From NCBI RefSeq assembly GCF_001957135.1, contig NZ_MPHK01000009.1:83734-147733 (forward strand): 64,000 bases of DNA, read 5' to 3'. This DNA comes from Shewanella sp. UCD-KL21. GTDB taxonomy: Bacteria; Pseudomonadota; Gammaproteobacteria; Enterobacterales; Shewanellaceae. This document shows positions 17,090 through 27,176 of this stretch, piece by piece. Both the position numbers and the translations under genes were made by a program. Within the stretch, counting starts at the first letter, position 1, and the number at the start of each line of letters is the position of its first letter. Below the pieces are notes generated by a model. The model did not search any database and was not told the origin of the DNA. It saw only the letters and a list, made by a program, of their open reading frames with translations.

Positions 17090-18115
17090 ATGATTGATTT
17101 TCGCAGTGATACGGTAACAAAACCCACAGATGCCATGCGTAAAGCCATGGCGAATGCCGAGGTTGGCGATGATGTTTATGGTGATGATCCCACGGTAAAC
17201 CATTTACAAGATATGGCTGCTGACTTATATGGCTTTGATAGTGCTTTGTTTGTTAGTTCTGGTACTCAAGCTAATTTATTGGCGTTAATGGCACATTGTG
17301 AGCGAGGTGATGAATACCTTTGTGGTCAACAGGCTCATAATTATAAATTTGAAGGTGGCGGCGCTGCTGTGCTGGGTAGTATTCAACCGCAGCCGTTAAA
17401 CAATCAGCCTGACGGCTCTATTTTACTTGCAGATATTGAAGCTGCCATTAAGCCTAATGATATTCATTTTGCACATACTCGTTTATTGAGCCTTGAAAAT
17501 ACCATTGGCGGTAAGGTGTTACCGCAGCAATACCTTGCAGATGCACAGGCGTTAGCCTTTAATCATAATTTAAAAATCCACTTAGATGGCGCGCGCGTGG
17601 CGAATGCTGCAGTGGCACAAAATATCCCCATTAGTGAGATCACTCAGTATTTTGATTCGGTTTCAATTTGCTTATCAAAAGGCTTAGCTGCGCCAATAGG
17701 TTCAATATTGCTAGGGGACGAGCGCTTAATACAAAAAGCCATCCGCTGGCGTAAAATGCTCGGTGGCGGCATGAGGCAAGCGGGTATTATTGCGGCAGCG
17801 GCTCAGTTGGCGATAACTGAACAAGTTGAACGATTGGCAGAAGATCATGATAATGCCGCGCTTTTAGCACAGCGGTTATCTGAAATGCCTGAGTTTTCAG
17901 TGGATATCAATTTAGTTCAAACTAACATGGTGTTTGCATCTTTAGATAAGGCATATGATGTCAACCATCTCGCTTTACTATTGGCGCAAAAGGGCATCAT
18001 TATCAGCCCGTCATCGTCATTACGCTTGGTGACCCACAAAGATATTAGCCGACAGGATATTTTGACTTTTATCACAACCTTGAAGCAAATCATTGTCCAG
18101 TTGAATAATAAGTAA
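17090..18115 (+). CDS. ltaE: Low-specificity L-threonine aldolase
   Basis: PLP enzyme of 341 residues that splits threonine and allo-threonine into glycine and acetaldehyde. The family start MIDFRSDTVTKPTDAM, the HLDGARVANAA segment and the PLP lysine in SICLSKGLAAPIGS are all present. ATG at 17090 is preceded by GAGAGTGGA; a TTG at 17078 in frame would only add VD-like residues. It stands alone between two terminators, and no regulatory site was recognised. Confidence 0.93.
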   Translation: MIDFRSDTVTKPTDAMRKAMANAEVGDDVYGDDPTVNHLQDMAADLYGFDSALFVSSGTQANLLALMAHCERGDEYLCGQQAHNYKFEGGGAAVLGSIQPQPLNNQPDGSILLADIEAAIKPNDIHFAHTRLLSLENTIGGKVLPQQYLADAQALAFNHNLKIHLDGARVANAAVAQNIPISEITQYFDSVSICLSKGLAAPIGSILLGDERLIQKAIRWRKMLGGGMRQAGIIAAAAQLAITEQVERLAEDHDNAALLAQRLSEMPEFSVDINLVQTNMVFASLDKAYDVNHLALLLAQKGIIISPSSSLRLVTHKDISRQDILTFITTLKQIIVQLNNK

Positions 18116-18186
18116 TCCAGATAAAACTGTCTTAGCTTAACTGTGGTAATCATCAATAAGCGCCCACTCAGTTATTGATTGTCTTT

Positions 18187-18218
18187 CAAAGCACTTCTAT
18201 CAAGAGGTGCTTTTTTTT
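18187..18218 (+). terminator. Intrinsic terminator after ltaE
   Basis: Arms AAGCACTTCT and AGAGGTGCTT (one G-T pair) around ATCA, followed by eight T residues. A strong rho-independent terminator about 75 bases after the stop codon. Confidence 0.85.
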
Positions 18219-18372
18219 GGTGCAAGTTAGTACTGGCTTTGTAATGTTATGGCGCAGATAAGAGACCATATTTAAAGTATGGTTTTAGTAATGTCACATA
18301 TTTCAATGGCTTGAATAATTGGCTTTAAAGTTGCTACCTATAAAGTGGTATAGTAATTCAAGGAGCAATATT

Positions 18373-18741
18373 ATGGAATATTTAGGCCGTCATATTGTAA
18401 AACCAGTAAATTTAAATGCAGAACAAAGTCTATGTTGTGGGCAGTTACTGATGTGGCTTAATCAAGAAGCGTCGATTTTTGCCCGTTGTCAAATGCACAG
18501 TAAGCAGCTAATGGCTAAGTTAGTGTCAGAAATTAATTTTATGAGTCCCGCTAAAATGGGTGATGTGATTGAGTTTGGCATGGAAGCCATTAGTTTAGGG
18601 CAAAGTTCTATTACATTAAGATGTAAAGTAAGAAATAGCCTTAGCAATGCACCGATCGCTTATATCGATAAAATTGTGTTTGTGAACATTAATGAAAGAG
18701 GTTTACCGATCCCTCATGGCATTAGAGCGAATGCCGCTTAA
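18373..18741 (+). CDS. Hotdog-fold acyl-CoA thioesterase, YciA-like
   Basis: Protein of 122 residues resembling single-domain acyl-CoA thioesterases: HIVKPVNLNAEQSLCCGQLLMWLNQEA at the N-terminus, then MSPAKMGDVIEFGMEAISLGQSSITLRCKV. It probably hydrolyses acyl-CoA; the chain-length preference cannot be read from sequence. The usual catalytic Asp position of the family is not unambiguous because the central helix reads LMWLNQEA. ATG 18373 follows AAGGAG at 18360-18365, which decides the start. Confidence 0.75.
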   Translation: MEYLGRHIVKPVNLNAEQSLCCGQLLMWLNQEASIFARCQMHSKQLMAKLVSEINFMSPAKMGDVIEFGMEAISLGQSSITLRCKVRNSLSNAPIAYIDKIVFVNINERGLPIPHGIRANAA

Positions 18742-18820
18742 GGGGATGGTGTAATCGTTGTGAGTGCCGGTAAAGGTATGTGTTTAGCAAACTAGCCTGA
18801 ATCGAGTCGTTCACTGCTGT

Positions 18821-18861
18821 TAACCTTGCCAGCTTTAATTTATCTAAAGCTGGCAAGGTTA
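18821..18861 (+). terminator. Long-stem terminator after the thioesterase gene
   Basis: A 16-bp perfect stem, arms beginning AACCTTGCCAGC and ending GCTGGCAAGGTT, around a short AT loop, followed by AGTGTTTTATTTTT. The T-tract is on the plus strand. The convergent ndh gene ends 45 bases away. Confidence 0.7.
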
Positions 18862-18906
18862 GTGTTTTATTTTTATCAGTTAGCGCTTAAGCGGCTAATT
18901 TTCACT

Positions 18907-20208
18907 TTAGTGTAATTTAAGATGCGGATGAATAATGCGGCTGATCCCTTTTGCCAGCATCATTAAAGTGCCTTTCACCACACCGTGCAGCTCAATTAAA
19001 TGACGACGATAAAGTGAGGTGTAAACAAAACGAGCAATTTTACCCTCTACCAAAACCCCACCACCGATAAATGACATTAGGTTACCGACAGTGTGAAACT
19101 TAGATAGGTTCACCAATGAGCCTAAATCTTTGTAAACGTATTCATTTTTAGGCTCCTTGCCATCAAGCATCAACATAATGTTATCTGCTGTCATTAATGC
19201 CATTTGTCTTGCTGACTGGCCTCGTGGAGGTACCCAGCTGCCATCAGCTTGTGGGCAAGCTGCGCAATCACCAATAGAGAAGATTGATGGGTCTAGGGTG
19301 GTTTGCATATTTTGCTTCACCATCACTTGGTTAATATGATTACTTTCAAGGCCACCAATATTATTTAAAAAGTTTGGTGCTTTAACGCCTGTTGACCAAA
19401 TAACCATATCTGCAGGGATCAAGGTGTTATCCGTTGTCGATAAGCCTTCTGGGGTCACTTGAGTAATGCGGGTGCTTGTCATGACATTCACCCCCAATTG
19501 CTTGAGCTCACGGGTCACTGAGTCAGAAATTTCTACTTTGCCGACTTTAGGTAAAATGCGCTCATCAGCTTCAATAAGGGAAACTTCCAGCAAACTGGTA
19601 TCAATTTTATAGCCAAAGCCACTGAGTTGCTCTACCGCGTGATGCATTTCAGCTGACATTTCCACACCAGTTGCACCTGCGCCAACCACTGCAATTTTAA
19701 TTTTATCATCCAGTTGATGATGACTGGCATAACGCATAAATTTATTTAATAACAGCTTACGAATTTGCATCGCTTGTTCAGTGTTATCTAAAAACAGACT
19801 GTGCTCTTTGACGCCAGGAATATTAAAGTCATTGGCTACGCTGCCAATGGCAATCACTAAATAGTCATAAGGAATATGACGAGCGGGTAGCAGTTCTTCC
19901 CCGTTTTCATCATTGATTGGCGCTAAAATAATATGCTTATCATCACGATTAATATCAATCATTGCACCTTGTTGAAAATGGTAACCATGTGCTGAGGCGT
20001 GGCCACGGTAGCTAATTGCATCAATGCCAATATCTAAGGCGCCAGTAGCCACTTCATGAAGCAGTGGTTTCCACACATGGCTTTCGGCACAATCCACGAG
20101 TGTGACTTTTGCTTTAGCTTTTCTACCCACTTTATGACCCAATTTAGTGGCGATTTCCATGCCACCTGCGCCGCCGCCAACGATGACGATATTCGGAACT
20201 GCTTGCAT
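18907..20208 (-). CDS. ndh: Type II NADH dehydrogenase
   Basis: Single-subunit, non-proton-pumping NADH:quinone oxidoreductase of 433 residues that feeds electrons from NADH to quinone at the inner membrane. The FAD dinucleotide-binding motif IVIVGGGAGGMEIA is at residues 8-21, the NAD-binding motif IAVVGAGATGVEMSAE about residue 172, and the ending SIGDCAACPQADGSWVPP with ARQMA is typical of the second FAD contact. The basic C-terminal helix ISRIIHPHLKLH may anchor it to the membrane. It is transcribed alone, away from a 400-bp upstream region. Confidence 0.93.
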   Translation of the reverse strand: MQAVPNIVIVGGGAGGMEIATKLGHKVGRKAKAKVTLVDCAESHVWKPLLHEVATGALDIGIDAISYRGHASAHGYHFQQGAMIDINRDDKHIILAPINDENGEELLPARHIPYDYLVIAIGSVANDFNIPGVKEHSLFLDNTEQAMQIRKLLLNKFMRYASHHQLDDKIKIAVVGAGATGVEMSAEMHHAVEQLSGFGYKIDTSLLEVSLIEADERILPKVGKVEISDSVTRELKQLGVNVMTSTRITQVTPEGLSTTDNTLIPADMVIWSTGVKAPNFLNNIGGLESNHINQVMVKQNMQTTLDPSIFSIGDCAACPQADGSWVPPRGQSARQMALMTADNIMLMLDGKEPKNEYVYKDLGSLVNLSKFHTVGNLMSFIGGGVLVEGKIARFVYTSLYRRHLIELHGVVKGTLMMLAKGISRIIHPHLKLH

Positions 20209-20606
20209 CTAAGATGCTCCTTTAGTGAAGTTAAAATAATTCGGTTACATTTTTATTGGTAAGGCTTTAACGACTAGGAACAGAATCGACAAAATCTTAT
20301 AAAAATTATGCGTTTTAGCCTTGTAAACTCACTTGTCATGTAAAGGTAGTCAATTTATAAGATTAAAAAAGAATGCAGCATATCGAAGCGTTAAAAGGCA
20401 GTCGTAAAGCTTGTTAAAAAATATGAGAAGCAGTTTATATAGTAAACAAAGGTGGGATGTCTTAATAAGAGTGTGGAACTGTGAACTGTTGGTTAGCTAG
20501 TTTGGGAAAGTGTTAACTGGATCACGCATTGGCTTTGGTAATATCTGAGGTTGTCACCGAAAAACATAACAGCGTTTTTCGGTGATTCAGTAATCCTTAG
20601 AAAACG
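20209..20606. other. Intergenic region upstream of ndh, with a hairpin
   Basis: About 400 AT-rich bases between two minus-strand genes. A 12-bp perfect hairpin at 20555-20584 (arms TCACCGAAAAAC and GTTTTTCGGTGA) probably ends the downstream-facing transcript of the 121-residue protein, although no long T-tract follows. The rest is expected to carry the ndh promoter; no operator was recognised. Confidence 0.5.
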
Positions 20607-20972
20607 TTACTGAGCTTTAGCAAGACGCTTGTTATAGTCTTCGATTAAATGGGCAATGATTTTCTCTGGATCTGCATCTTGGCAGCAATCATCGAGGAAT
20701 ATCTTAAAGGTGACCATAGCGTGGGCATCATTTAACAGGCGATTGCTTTGCATTGAGTAATAGGTGTTGTCGGTGTCCGACTTTCTAACGACAAACTTAC
20801 CGCTTTCAAATGATTTTGAACCGGGTGCATTGTGCCATTTGGTGATGCGGTTTAGTGCAATTTCTGAAGATTGGTTGATTTCTATGTGGTTTAACCAGCT
20901 AGCTGTTTTATCTTTTTCTTTATAGTGAGGACATCTTACTGTGTAGTTATACACATGAGTGATTGCAGTCAT
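20607..20972 (-). CDS. Conserved-looking hypothetical protein, 121 residues
   Basis: I do not recognise the family. The protein is soluble, without signal peptide or membrane segment, mildly basic at first (TVRCPHYKEKDKTASWLNHIEI) and helical at the end (DPEKIIAHLIEDYNKRLAKAQ). It contains three cysteines, including a CC pair (FLDDCCQDAD). Codon use is like that of its neighbours and a hairpin follows, which supports a real gene. It stands alone between ndh and the alcohol dehydrogenase. Confidence 0.7.
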   Translation of the reverse strand: MTAITHVYNYTVRCPHYKEKDKTASWLNHIEINQSSEIALNRITKWHNAPGSKSFESGKFVVRKSDTDNTYYSMQSNRLLNDAHAMVTFKIFLDDCCQDADPEKIIAHLIEDYNKRLAKAQ

Positions 20973-21317
20973 AGCTTACCTACTTATTTAAGAATGTAAC
21001 TTCATCATAGACCCCTATTTTAAGGCAGGTCAATGGTTATTTTGAGAAGTTAGACGCGGTTAACAGTTATGTGTGTAAGTGTATTATTTATTAAATAAAA
21101 GTATTAATTTGTAGTTAGAATACTTAAGTGTGACGATTATTTGGGCCCCTGTGGCTGGCGCTATTTCAATAACTTAATGGCAATTTAATTGGCCTTAAGC
21201 TGTGTTTTAGTCAGCTTGTTCTCAAGTTGAGAATGCCAGCCATTGATAGGCTTTATTCGCGGATCAGCTTGAGCCGCGAATATATGAAGCTTATGGTTGT
21301 AAGCTTATGGTTGTAAG
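20973..21317. other. Intergenic region with a hairpin and a duplicated 14-mer
   Basis: About 345 bases. A 9-bp perfect hairpin lies at 21254-21282 (arms TATTCGCGG and CCGCGAATA), and the 14-mer AAGCTTATGGTTGT occurs twice in direct contact at 21287-21314, just past the stop codon of the alcohol dehydrogenase. The hairpin may end that transcript, though no T-tract is seen on the minus strand. Confidence 0.55.
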
Positions 21318-22466
21318 CTATAGTGCGTTAGTGAATATTTCGCAAATCTCACCATGGGTCGCTTGTTTTGGGTTAGTGAGGCCACAGGCATCTTTTAACG
21401 CATTATCAGCCAGTGTTGGAATGTCTTCTGGGTTAACCCCAAGTTCAGTTAAATTCGCTGGGATATTGACCGCAACAGACAAGGTTTTAATCGCTTCGAT
21501 TGCAGCTGCTGCGCCTTGAGTATCATCTAATTGAGCCACATCTACACCCATTGCTTTAGCAATGTCTTTTAATTTACCTGGCACCACTTGCGCGTTGTAA
21601 GCTTGTACATGTGGCAGTAATAGCGCATTACACACCCCGTGTGGTAAATCATAAAAGCCGCCAAGTTGATGGGCCATCGCATGGACATAACCTAAGCTAG
21701 CATTATTAAATGCCATGCCCGATAAGAATTGTGCGTAAGCCATTTGCTCGCGAGCATTGATATCATCACCTTGTTCAACCGCATTAACCAAGTTAGCTTT
21801 AATCAGCTCGATGGCTTTAATCGCGCAAGCATCGGTAATTGGGTTCGCAGCTGTTGATACATAAGCTTCCACCGCATGAGTTAACGCATCCATACCGGTT
21901 GCCGCAGTTAACGCGGCAGGTTTTTCAACCATAAGTTCAGGGTCATTTACTGACAAAATAGGGGTGGTGTTTTTATCGACAATCGCCATTTTAATATGAC
22001 GTGACTCATCAGTAATAATGCAAAAACGGGTCATTTCACTGGCTGTGCCAGCCGTAGTGTTAATTGCGACTAGCGGCATTTGTGGTCTTGTTGAAACATC
22101 TAAGCCTTCGTAGTCTTTGATGCTACCACCATTGGTCGCCACTAAAGCGATACCTTTAGCGCAATCATGTGGCGAGCCGCCACCTAACGAAATAACAAAA
22201 TCACACTCGTGGGCATTAAGCATTGCAAGCCCGGCTTCAACATTACCCATGGTTGGGTTAGGTTGTACGCCATCAAAGATAAATACTTCAATGCCATTGT
22301 CCATAAGTTTAGCTGCTACTTTATCAACTAAACCAATTTTGACTAACGGTGCATCAGTAACAATCAGTGCGCGCTTAAAGCCCAGTGTTTTGATGTCATT
22401 GATTGCTTCATTAACACTGTCTTGACCGAGAATGTTTACGCTGGGAATGAAAAATTTAGTCGCCAT
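21318..22466 (-). CDS. Iron-containing alcohol dehydrogenase (YiaY/AdhB type)
   Basis: Class III NAD-dependent alcohol dehydrogenase of 382 residues, matching Zymomonas AdhB and E. coli YiaY in length and motifs. The dinucleotide-binding GGGSPHD is at 95-101. The metal ligands are D193, H197 ([12 protein letters not shown]), H262 and H276 ([13 protein letters not shown]); H266 is also conserved. It probably interconverts ethanol or another short alcohol and its aldehyde. A possible CRP site lies about 80 bases upstream. The substrate cannot be settled from sequence. Confidence 0.9.
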   Translation of the reverse strand: MATKFFIPSVNILGQDSVNEAINDIKTLGFKRALIVTDAPLVKIGLVDKVAAKLMDNGIEVFIFDGVQPNPTMGNVEAGLAMLNAHECDFVISLGGGSPHDCAKGIALVATNGGSIKDYEGLDVSTRPQMPLVAINTTAGTASEMTRFCIITDESRHIKMAIVDKNTTPILSVNDPELMVEKPAALTAATGMDALTHAVEAYVSTAANPITDACAIKAIELIKANLVNAVEQGDDINAREQMAYAQFLSGMAFNNASLGYVHAMAHQLGGFYDLPHGVCNALLLPHVQAYNAQVVPGKLKDIAKAMGVDVAQLDDTQGAAAAIEAIKTLSVAVNIPANLTELGVNPEDIPTLADNALKDACGLTNPKQATHGEICEIFTNAL

Positions 22467-22546
22467 GAGAAACCTCTTAAATGATTAAAATAATGAATAC
22501 AGAATTCTTTAATGTCATTAAATTACCAATCATATTGACTACAAAT

Positions 22547-22562
22547 TGTGACTTATTTCATA
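22547..22562 (-). promoter_or_regulatory. Possible CRP/FNR-family site upstream of the alcohol dehydrogenase
   Basis: TGTGA, six bases, TCATA resembles the CRP consensus TGTGA-N6-TCACA with two changes. It lies about 80-96 bases before the gene start, a usual place for activation. One weak match, so low confidence. Confidence 0.35.
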
Positions 22563-22683
22563 CATTTCAACTTGTTCATGTTGTTTTTGTGGTTTTATTA
22601 TTAATTAGGGGAGCTAGCTCTGATTTTGCTAGTGAAGTGTAATCTTGATTGTACTTTGGGTTTTATTTGCGCTGTAAACCGAT

Positions 22684-22716
22684 AAAAAGCCCGCAACGAT
22701 AATTGTTGCGGGCGTT
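22684..22716 (-). terminator. Intrinsic terminator of the cyclophilin lipoprotein gene
   Basis: Perfect arms GCCCGCAAC and GTTGCGGGC around GATAATT. On the minus strand the stem is followed by TTTTTATC, about 50 bases past the stop codon. Confidence 0.85.
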
Positions 22717-22763
22717 AATAATAAAGCGATATAAATCAGCGATATATTGTTTTTGCTAGGTTA

Positions 22764-23384
22764 TCACTGTGGGCAGCTGGTTTCTTCAACGCTGTTGATG
22801 ACGATATCTGTCACAGGTACGCTGCTACTATTAATCGCTACCATATTAATTTGATCCACCACTTCAGCCATACCGTCATACACTTGGCCAAAAACTGCGT
22901 AACCACGTTGACCGCTGGAATAATCTAATTGCGGATTATCGAGGGCGTTGATATAAAACTGTGATGTGGCTGAGTCTGCCACGCTAGTGCGCGCCATTGC
23001 TATGGTGCCACGTGCATTAGTCAGGCCGACATTGTCTTCTAATGTGATAGCTGTATAGCCAGGCTTGCTCACTAAGCCTGTGGTAAAGCCACCGCCTTGT
23101 GAAACAAATTGATAGACAACGCGATGAAATAGCGTGCCATCATAAAACTGCTCATCAACATAGCGTTTAAAATTGGCACCGGTAATGGGTGTGTTAGTGG
23201 TATCGATGGCTAAGCTGATATCGCCCATTGTTGTCGACATAACATAGCAAATATCGGCAACTAGCTCAGTAGGTTCGACAGGTGGTGTAGTCTCAGGAGT
23301 TTCTGGAACTTGAGAGTCAGAGTCTGAGCCGCCACAAGCGCTAAGGGTTAACGCAAATAATAACGGGTATAGCAGTTTCATCAC
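22764..23384 (-). CDS. Cyclophilin-type peptidyl-prolyl isomerase, lipoprotein
   Basis: Precursor of 206 residues. The lipoprotein signal ends LTLSAC, followed by an acidic Ser/Pro/Glu linker and a cyclophilin domain from about residue 45. The catalytic-region motif FHRVVYQFVSQGGG and SQFYINALDNPQLD are recognisable, as is FGQVYDGMAEVVDQI. The lipid anchor places it at the periplasmic side of a membrane, where it would catalyse proline isomerisation in envelope proteins. The residue after the linker lacks Asp at -2 retention position (CGGSD), so outer-membrane location is likely. Confidence 0.88.
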   Translation of the reverse strand: MMKLLYPLLFALTLSACGGSDSDSQVPETPETTPPVEPTELVADICYVMSTTMGDISLAIDTTNTPITGANFKRYVDEQFYDGTLFHRVVYQFVSQGGGFTTGLVSKPGYTAITLEDNVGLTNARGTIAMARTSVADSATSQFYINALDNPQLDYSSGQRGYAVFGQVYDGMAEVVDQINMVAINSSSVPVTDIVINSVEETSCPQ

Positions 23385-23663
23385 AGGCCTATTAGTTGTT
23401 TTATTATTGTGAGGCCTATGTTGCTAAAATGTGCCAATTAAATCAATAGATAAAACCATAAGATACAAAGTGTTACGCAAAGGCAGAAATAACATATCTC
23501 AGCGTGTTATAAAACAGAGCTAACTTATATGTACTTGGCTGATTTTACAGGTTAATGCATTGCATTAAGCCTAAGTGTCTTTATTTAGCTGCGGTTTTTA
23601 TTTCGCTAATATTAACCTAAGTCGCTACAATAGCGCCTTTAACAGTAGTTTTCAGAGAACAAT

Positions 23664-24989
23664 ATGACTTTTGATTCATTAGGCTTGTCACAACCGATTT
23701 TGGATGCGGTTAACACATGTGGTTATAGCGATATGACCCCCGTACAACAAATTGTGATCCCATTAGCTATTGAAGGTAAGGATATATTAGCCAGCGCACA
23801 AACTGGTACCGGTAAAACTGCTGCATTTGCTTTACCTTTATTAACTCGTCTTGAGCTTGAAATAGCACAACAAGAGAGCAAAACTGCTTGGCAACGTCTA
23901 CGGGTTCTGATCATGACCCCAACTCGCGAGCTGGCGATTCAAATCGAACAAAATCTGGTTAACTATGCCCAGTTTTTACCCTTTGAAAGCCTCGCGGTTT
24001 ATGGCGGTTCGAATATCAACCCGCAACGAAAAGCCCTCGCTCAAGGTGTTGACATTTTGGTAGCAACTCCTGGGCGATTGTTCGATATTATTGGTCAGCA
24101 TGACCTTGATTTATCCTTTGTGACCCATTTAGTTATCGATGAAGCTGATCGCATGTTGGACTTAGGTTTTGTTAAAGATATCGAAAAAGTGAAGCGGATG
24201 ATCAATCGTCAACATCAAACCATGATGTTTTCAGCGACCTATTCTGATGATGTAAAAAGCTTAGCGGCAAAAATGCTCAAAAATGCCGAGTATGTGCATA
24301 TATCGAATCAAAAACCTGCTGAAACGGTAACCCAATCGGTATATCAAGTAGATAAACGCCGTAAAGCAGAGCTACTGTCAGAGTTGATTGGCCGTAATAA
24401 CTGGCAACAAGTGATGGTATTTACCAGCCTAAAAGAAACGGCTGAGCATTTACTAAAAGAGTTTAAGTTAGATGGTATTAAAGCTGCCGTATTTCATGGT
24501 GACAAAACTCAAGGCGCTCGCAACCGTGCTTTAGAAGAGTTTAAGACAGGTAAGCTGCGCGTCATGATAGCGACCGATCTCGCCGCAAGGGGTCTAGATA
24601 TTGAAGCTTTACCATTAGTGATTAATTTTGAATTACCTCCAGAGCCTGAAGATTATGTTCATCGTATTGGCCGTACGGGCCGTGCCGGCCTAACCGGTCA
24701 GGCCATTTCATTGGTCGCGAAAAATGAAATGGAGCTGTTAGAAGACATTGAAGCACTTATTAGCACCTCAATACCTGTGGTAGTGTTACCCGGTTATGAA
24801 CTTGGCGCGCCATTACCGGCTCGTTATAGAGAAGTCGACGCTGAAAAACCTAAAAAGCTGTTTAAGCATAAACGCCAAGGTGGCAACCGAAATCGCGGCG
24901 GCGCAGCTAAAAGTGGCCCTGCTGGCAAAGGCAGTCGTGCTGATGGGAATTCTAAGCCGACTAGACAAGGCAAGTACGCTAAAAAATAA
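23664..24989 (+). CDS. DEAD-box ATP-dependent RNA helicase, RhlE-like
   Basis: RNA helicase of 441 residues with the motifs in order: Q motif (about 3-28, MTPVQQ), Walker A AQTGTGKT, PTRELAIQ, TPGRL, DEAD as VIDEADRML, SAT as MFSATYS, then ATDLAARGLDIE and HRIGRTGRAG. The last 60 residues are Lys/Gly/Arg/Asn-rich, as in RhlE-type proteins that act in ribosome assembly and RNA turnover at low temperature. Which paralogue (RhlE, SrmB-like or other) cannot be fixed by eye. AGAGAACA precedes the ATG. Confidence 0.93.
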   Translation: MTFDSLGLSQPILDAVNTCGYSDMTPVQQIVIPLAIEGKDILASAQTGTGKTAAFALPLLTRLELEIAQQESKTAWQRLRVLIMTPTRELAIQIEQNLVNYAQFLPFESLAVYGGSNINPQRKALAQGVDILVATPGRLFDIIGQHDLDLSFVTHLVIDEADRMLDLGFVKDIEKVKRMINRQHQTMMFSATYSDDVKSLAAKMLKNAEYVHISNQKPAETVTQSVYQVDKRRKAELLSELIGRNNWQQVMVFTSLKETAEHLLKEFKLDGIKAAVFHGDKTQGARNRALEEFKTGKLRVMIATDLAARGLDIEALPLVINFELPPEPEDYVHRIGRTGRAGLTGQAISLVAKNEMELLEDIEALISTSIPVVVLPGYELGAPLPARYREVDAEKPKKLFKHKRQGGNRNRGGAAKSGPAGKGSRADGNSKPTRQGKYAKK

Positions 24990-25047
24990 CAGCGCCGTAT
25001 TAATTATGTCTATTGGTTTAATTTAGTAACTTAGTGGAATTTATCAG

Positions 25048-26088
25048 GTGATCCGTAAACGCATTAATACTAACCTCATTACCGGCTTTTTAGGGGCCGG
25101 TAAAACCAGCTTAATTGTGTCGTTACTGGCAATCAAACCCAAGGATGAAACTTGGGCTGTGCTAGTTAATGAATTTGGCGAAGTGGGTATTGATGCGAGC
25201 CTGATAACGGGCAGCAACTCATCTGAGCAAGTGGTCATAAAAGAAGTTGCTGGTGGCTGCTTATGCTGCGCTGCAGGCGTGCCGATGCAAGTGGCGATTA
25301 ATCAAATTATTCAAAAAGCTAAGCCAGACAGATTGCTAATTGAACCAACTGGCCTTGGCCATCCTGCTGAAATACTCAAAGTACTGACTAATGAATTTAA
25401 TCAGCAAGTATTGCAGTTAAATCAAACCTTATGTGTGGTTGATGCGCGCAAGCTCAAAGACACTCGTTACACTGAAAATAGTAACTTTAATCAGCAAATA
25501 GACATTGCAGAGGTGATTTACGCCAGCAAGGCCGATTTATATCAGCAAGATGATTTTGCCTCTTTGTCAGCTTACTTAGCGAATGATAAAAAACTGTGTA
25601 TTACCTCTAACACTGCTGATGCGTTTAATCATGTTTATGGGGAGCTGATAAAGCCGCGAGCCATTAGTCTCAGCAGTTCAAGCACTCAAACATCTTATTT
25701 AGCCAAGTCAGTGACCAAGCCTAGCCAATCACTGTTTGATTCAAATGCTGCAGTGGTTGAAGATGAGTTTAATGACCAAGGTTTTATAACCAAGTTAAAT
25801 CAAGCGCAAGGGGCGCATAGTATTGGCTGGATTTTTAGCGCCGAGCATTGTTTTGACTTTGATAAGTTAGTTGCGTGGTGTGACGGCTTACTGAATGAGG
25901 CGCTTCGCATAAAAGCGCTAATGATCACTGAAGAAGGCATTGGCGCTTTTAATGCTGTCGATGGCAGGTTATCGATTAACGAGCTTGATGAAGCCATGGA
26001 CTCAAGATTAGAGATAATTAGCTTAAAGCCGTTATCAGAGGCGTTATTAACAGAGCAAATCCTCAATTGCTTGAGTGACATGGCTTAG
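25048..26088 (+). CDS. COG0523-family GTPase (CobW/YjiA type)
   Basis: G3E-family GTPase of 346 residues, a putative metal chaperone or insertase. Walker A is GFLGAGKTSL near the N-terminus, the metal-binding motif is GGCLCC, and EPTGLGHP follows; the C-terminal CobW domain is the weaker half with few of the His residues found in zinc-induced members. The start is a GTG at 25048. The partner metalloprotein is not evident; the neighbours (a helicase and NAD kinase) give no hint and no Zur box was recognised. Confidence 0.87.
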   Translation: MIRKRINTNLITGFLGAGKTSLIVSLLAIKPKDETWAVLVNEFGEVGIDASLITGSNSSEQVVIKEVAGGCLCCAAGVPMQVAINQIIQKAKPDRLLIEPTGLGHPAEILKVLTNEFNQQVLQLNQTLCVVDARKLKDTRYTENSNFNQQIDIAEVIYASKADLYQQDDFASLSAYLANDKKLCITSNTADAFNHVYGELIKPRAISLSSSSTQTSYLAKSVTKPSQSLFDSNAAVVEDEFNDQGFITKLNQAQGAHSIGWIFSAEHCFDFDKLVAWCDGLLNEALRIKALMITEEGIGAFNAVDGRLSINELDEAMDSRLEIISLKPLSEALLTEQILNCLSDMA

Positions 26089-26199
26089 ACGGGCTAGATC
26101 ACAGTGGTGGTTGTTAAATTTTTTCCTAAAACATCTGCAGCTACAACAACTGCGACTAAAGCATCAGCTATTTACAACCACTGCAGATAACATTAGCCC

Positions 26200-27078
26200 T
26201 TAAAACAGTTTGCTGCCCCAGCCCAATTTAGCGCGCAAAACATCAAAATAATTGTGGCCTTTAGGGTGGATCATTCTTAAATGATTATTGCTACGGCGAA
26301 TAAAAATTTCATCCCCTGGCAACACCGCTAAATCAACGTGACCATCACAGCTGACTTCTAAGTTCTCGCCGTTATCCGGTGATACCACTAATTTTATAGT
26401 GCTACATGCATCCACCACAATAGGGCGAGATGATAGCGTATGAGGGAACATAGGCACTAAAATTAATGCTTGCAGGTTAGGGGTTAAAATTGAGCCCCCT
26501 GCAGACAAGGCGTAAGCTGTTGAGCCCGTTGGGGTTGATACAATCATGCCATCAGCGCGTTGGCTATACATGAATTGCTCATCAATATAGACCTCAAACT
26601 GGATCATGTGCGCCACTTTACCCGGATGCAATACCGCTTCGTTAACCGCAGAGTTACTGGCTTTTAAAACCCCATGGCGATGCACTTCAGCCTCTAGCAA
26701 AAAGCGGTTCTCTGTATCGTATTCGCCTTCAAGTACCTTAGAAAGTGATTCTTCAAAGTTATCGGGTGGTAAATCCGTTAAAAAACCAAGGTTGCCACGG
26801 TTAACCCCAATAACCCCAATGTCAAAGCGAGACAATACCCGCGCGGCGCCGAGCATATTACCATCACCACCGACGACAATAGCAAGATCGCAGCGCTCAC
26901 CTAATTCAGTTAAATCAACAGATTCCACTTCAACTTTTAACTCAGAAGCCACTCGCTCTTCGGCTAATATGTCGAAGCCCTGCATGGAAAGCCAATGATG
27001 CAAACGCTTTAAAGTGCGATTGGTACCTTGATGATGTGGCTTGCCAATGAGGCCGATTGTTTGAAACTTTTTAGTCAT
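26200..27078 (-). CDS. nadK: NAD kinase
   Basis: Makes NADP from NAD and ATP. The protein has 292 residues from ATG 27078, the same length as E. coli NadK. The active-site motif [15 protein letters not shown], the motif [18 protein letters not shown] and the end region SCDGHVD are present. A longer frame from TTG 27099 would add seven residues with no counterpart. It is divergent from grpE, whose heat-shock-type promoter lies only 25 bases from the nadK start. Confidence 0.95.
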   Translation of the reverse strand: MTKKFQTIGLIGKPHHQGTNRTLKRLHHWLSMQGFDILAEERVASELKVEVESVDLTELGERCDLAIVVGGDGNMLGAARVLSRFDIGVIGVNRGNLGFLTDLPPDNFEESLSKVLEGEYDTENRFLLEAEVHRHGVLKASNSAVNEAVLHPGKVAHMIQFEVYIDEQFMYSQRADGMIVSTPTGSTAYALSAGGSILTPNLQALILVPMFPHTLSSRPIVVDACSTIKLVVSPDNGENLEVSCDGHVDLAVLPGDEIFIRRSNNHLRMIHPKGHNYFDVLRAKLGWGSKLF

Positions 27079-27102
27079 ATTAGTATTTGATTTGCACAAA
27101 GG

Positions 27103-27130
27103 CTTGAAACGAAGAAAATGATCCCCATAA
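27103..27130 (+). promoter_or_regulatory. Sigma-32 (heat-shock) promoter of grpE
   Basis: CTTGAAA at 27103-27109, a 13-base spacer, and CCCCATAA at 27123-27130 match the sigma-32 consensus (CTTGAAA, 13-15 bases, CCCCATNT) almost completely. Transcription would start near 27137, about 40 bases before the grpE ATG. Confidence 0.85.
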
Positions 27131-27176
27131 TATGCCCATAGTAATCAGAAACAAAGCATTTTTAGCTGGAGTGAAA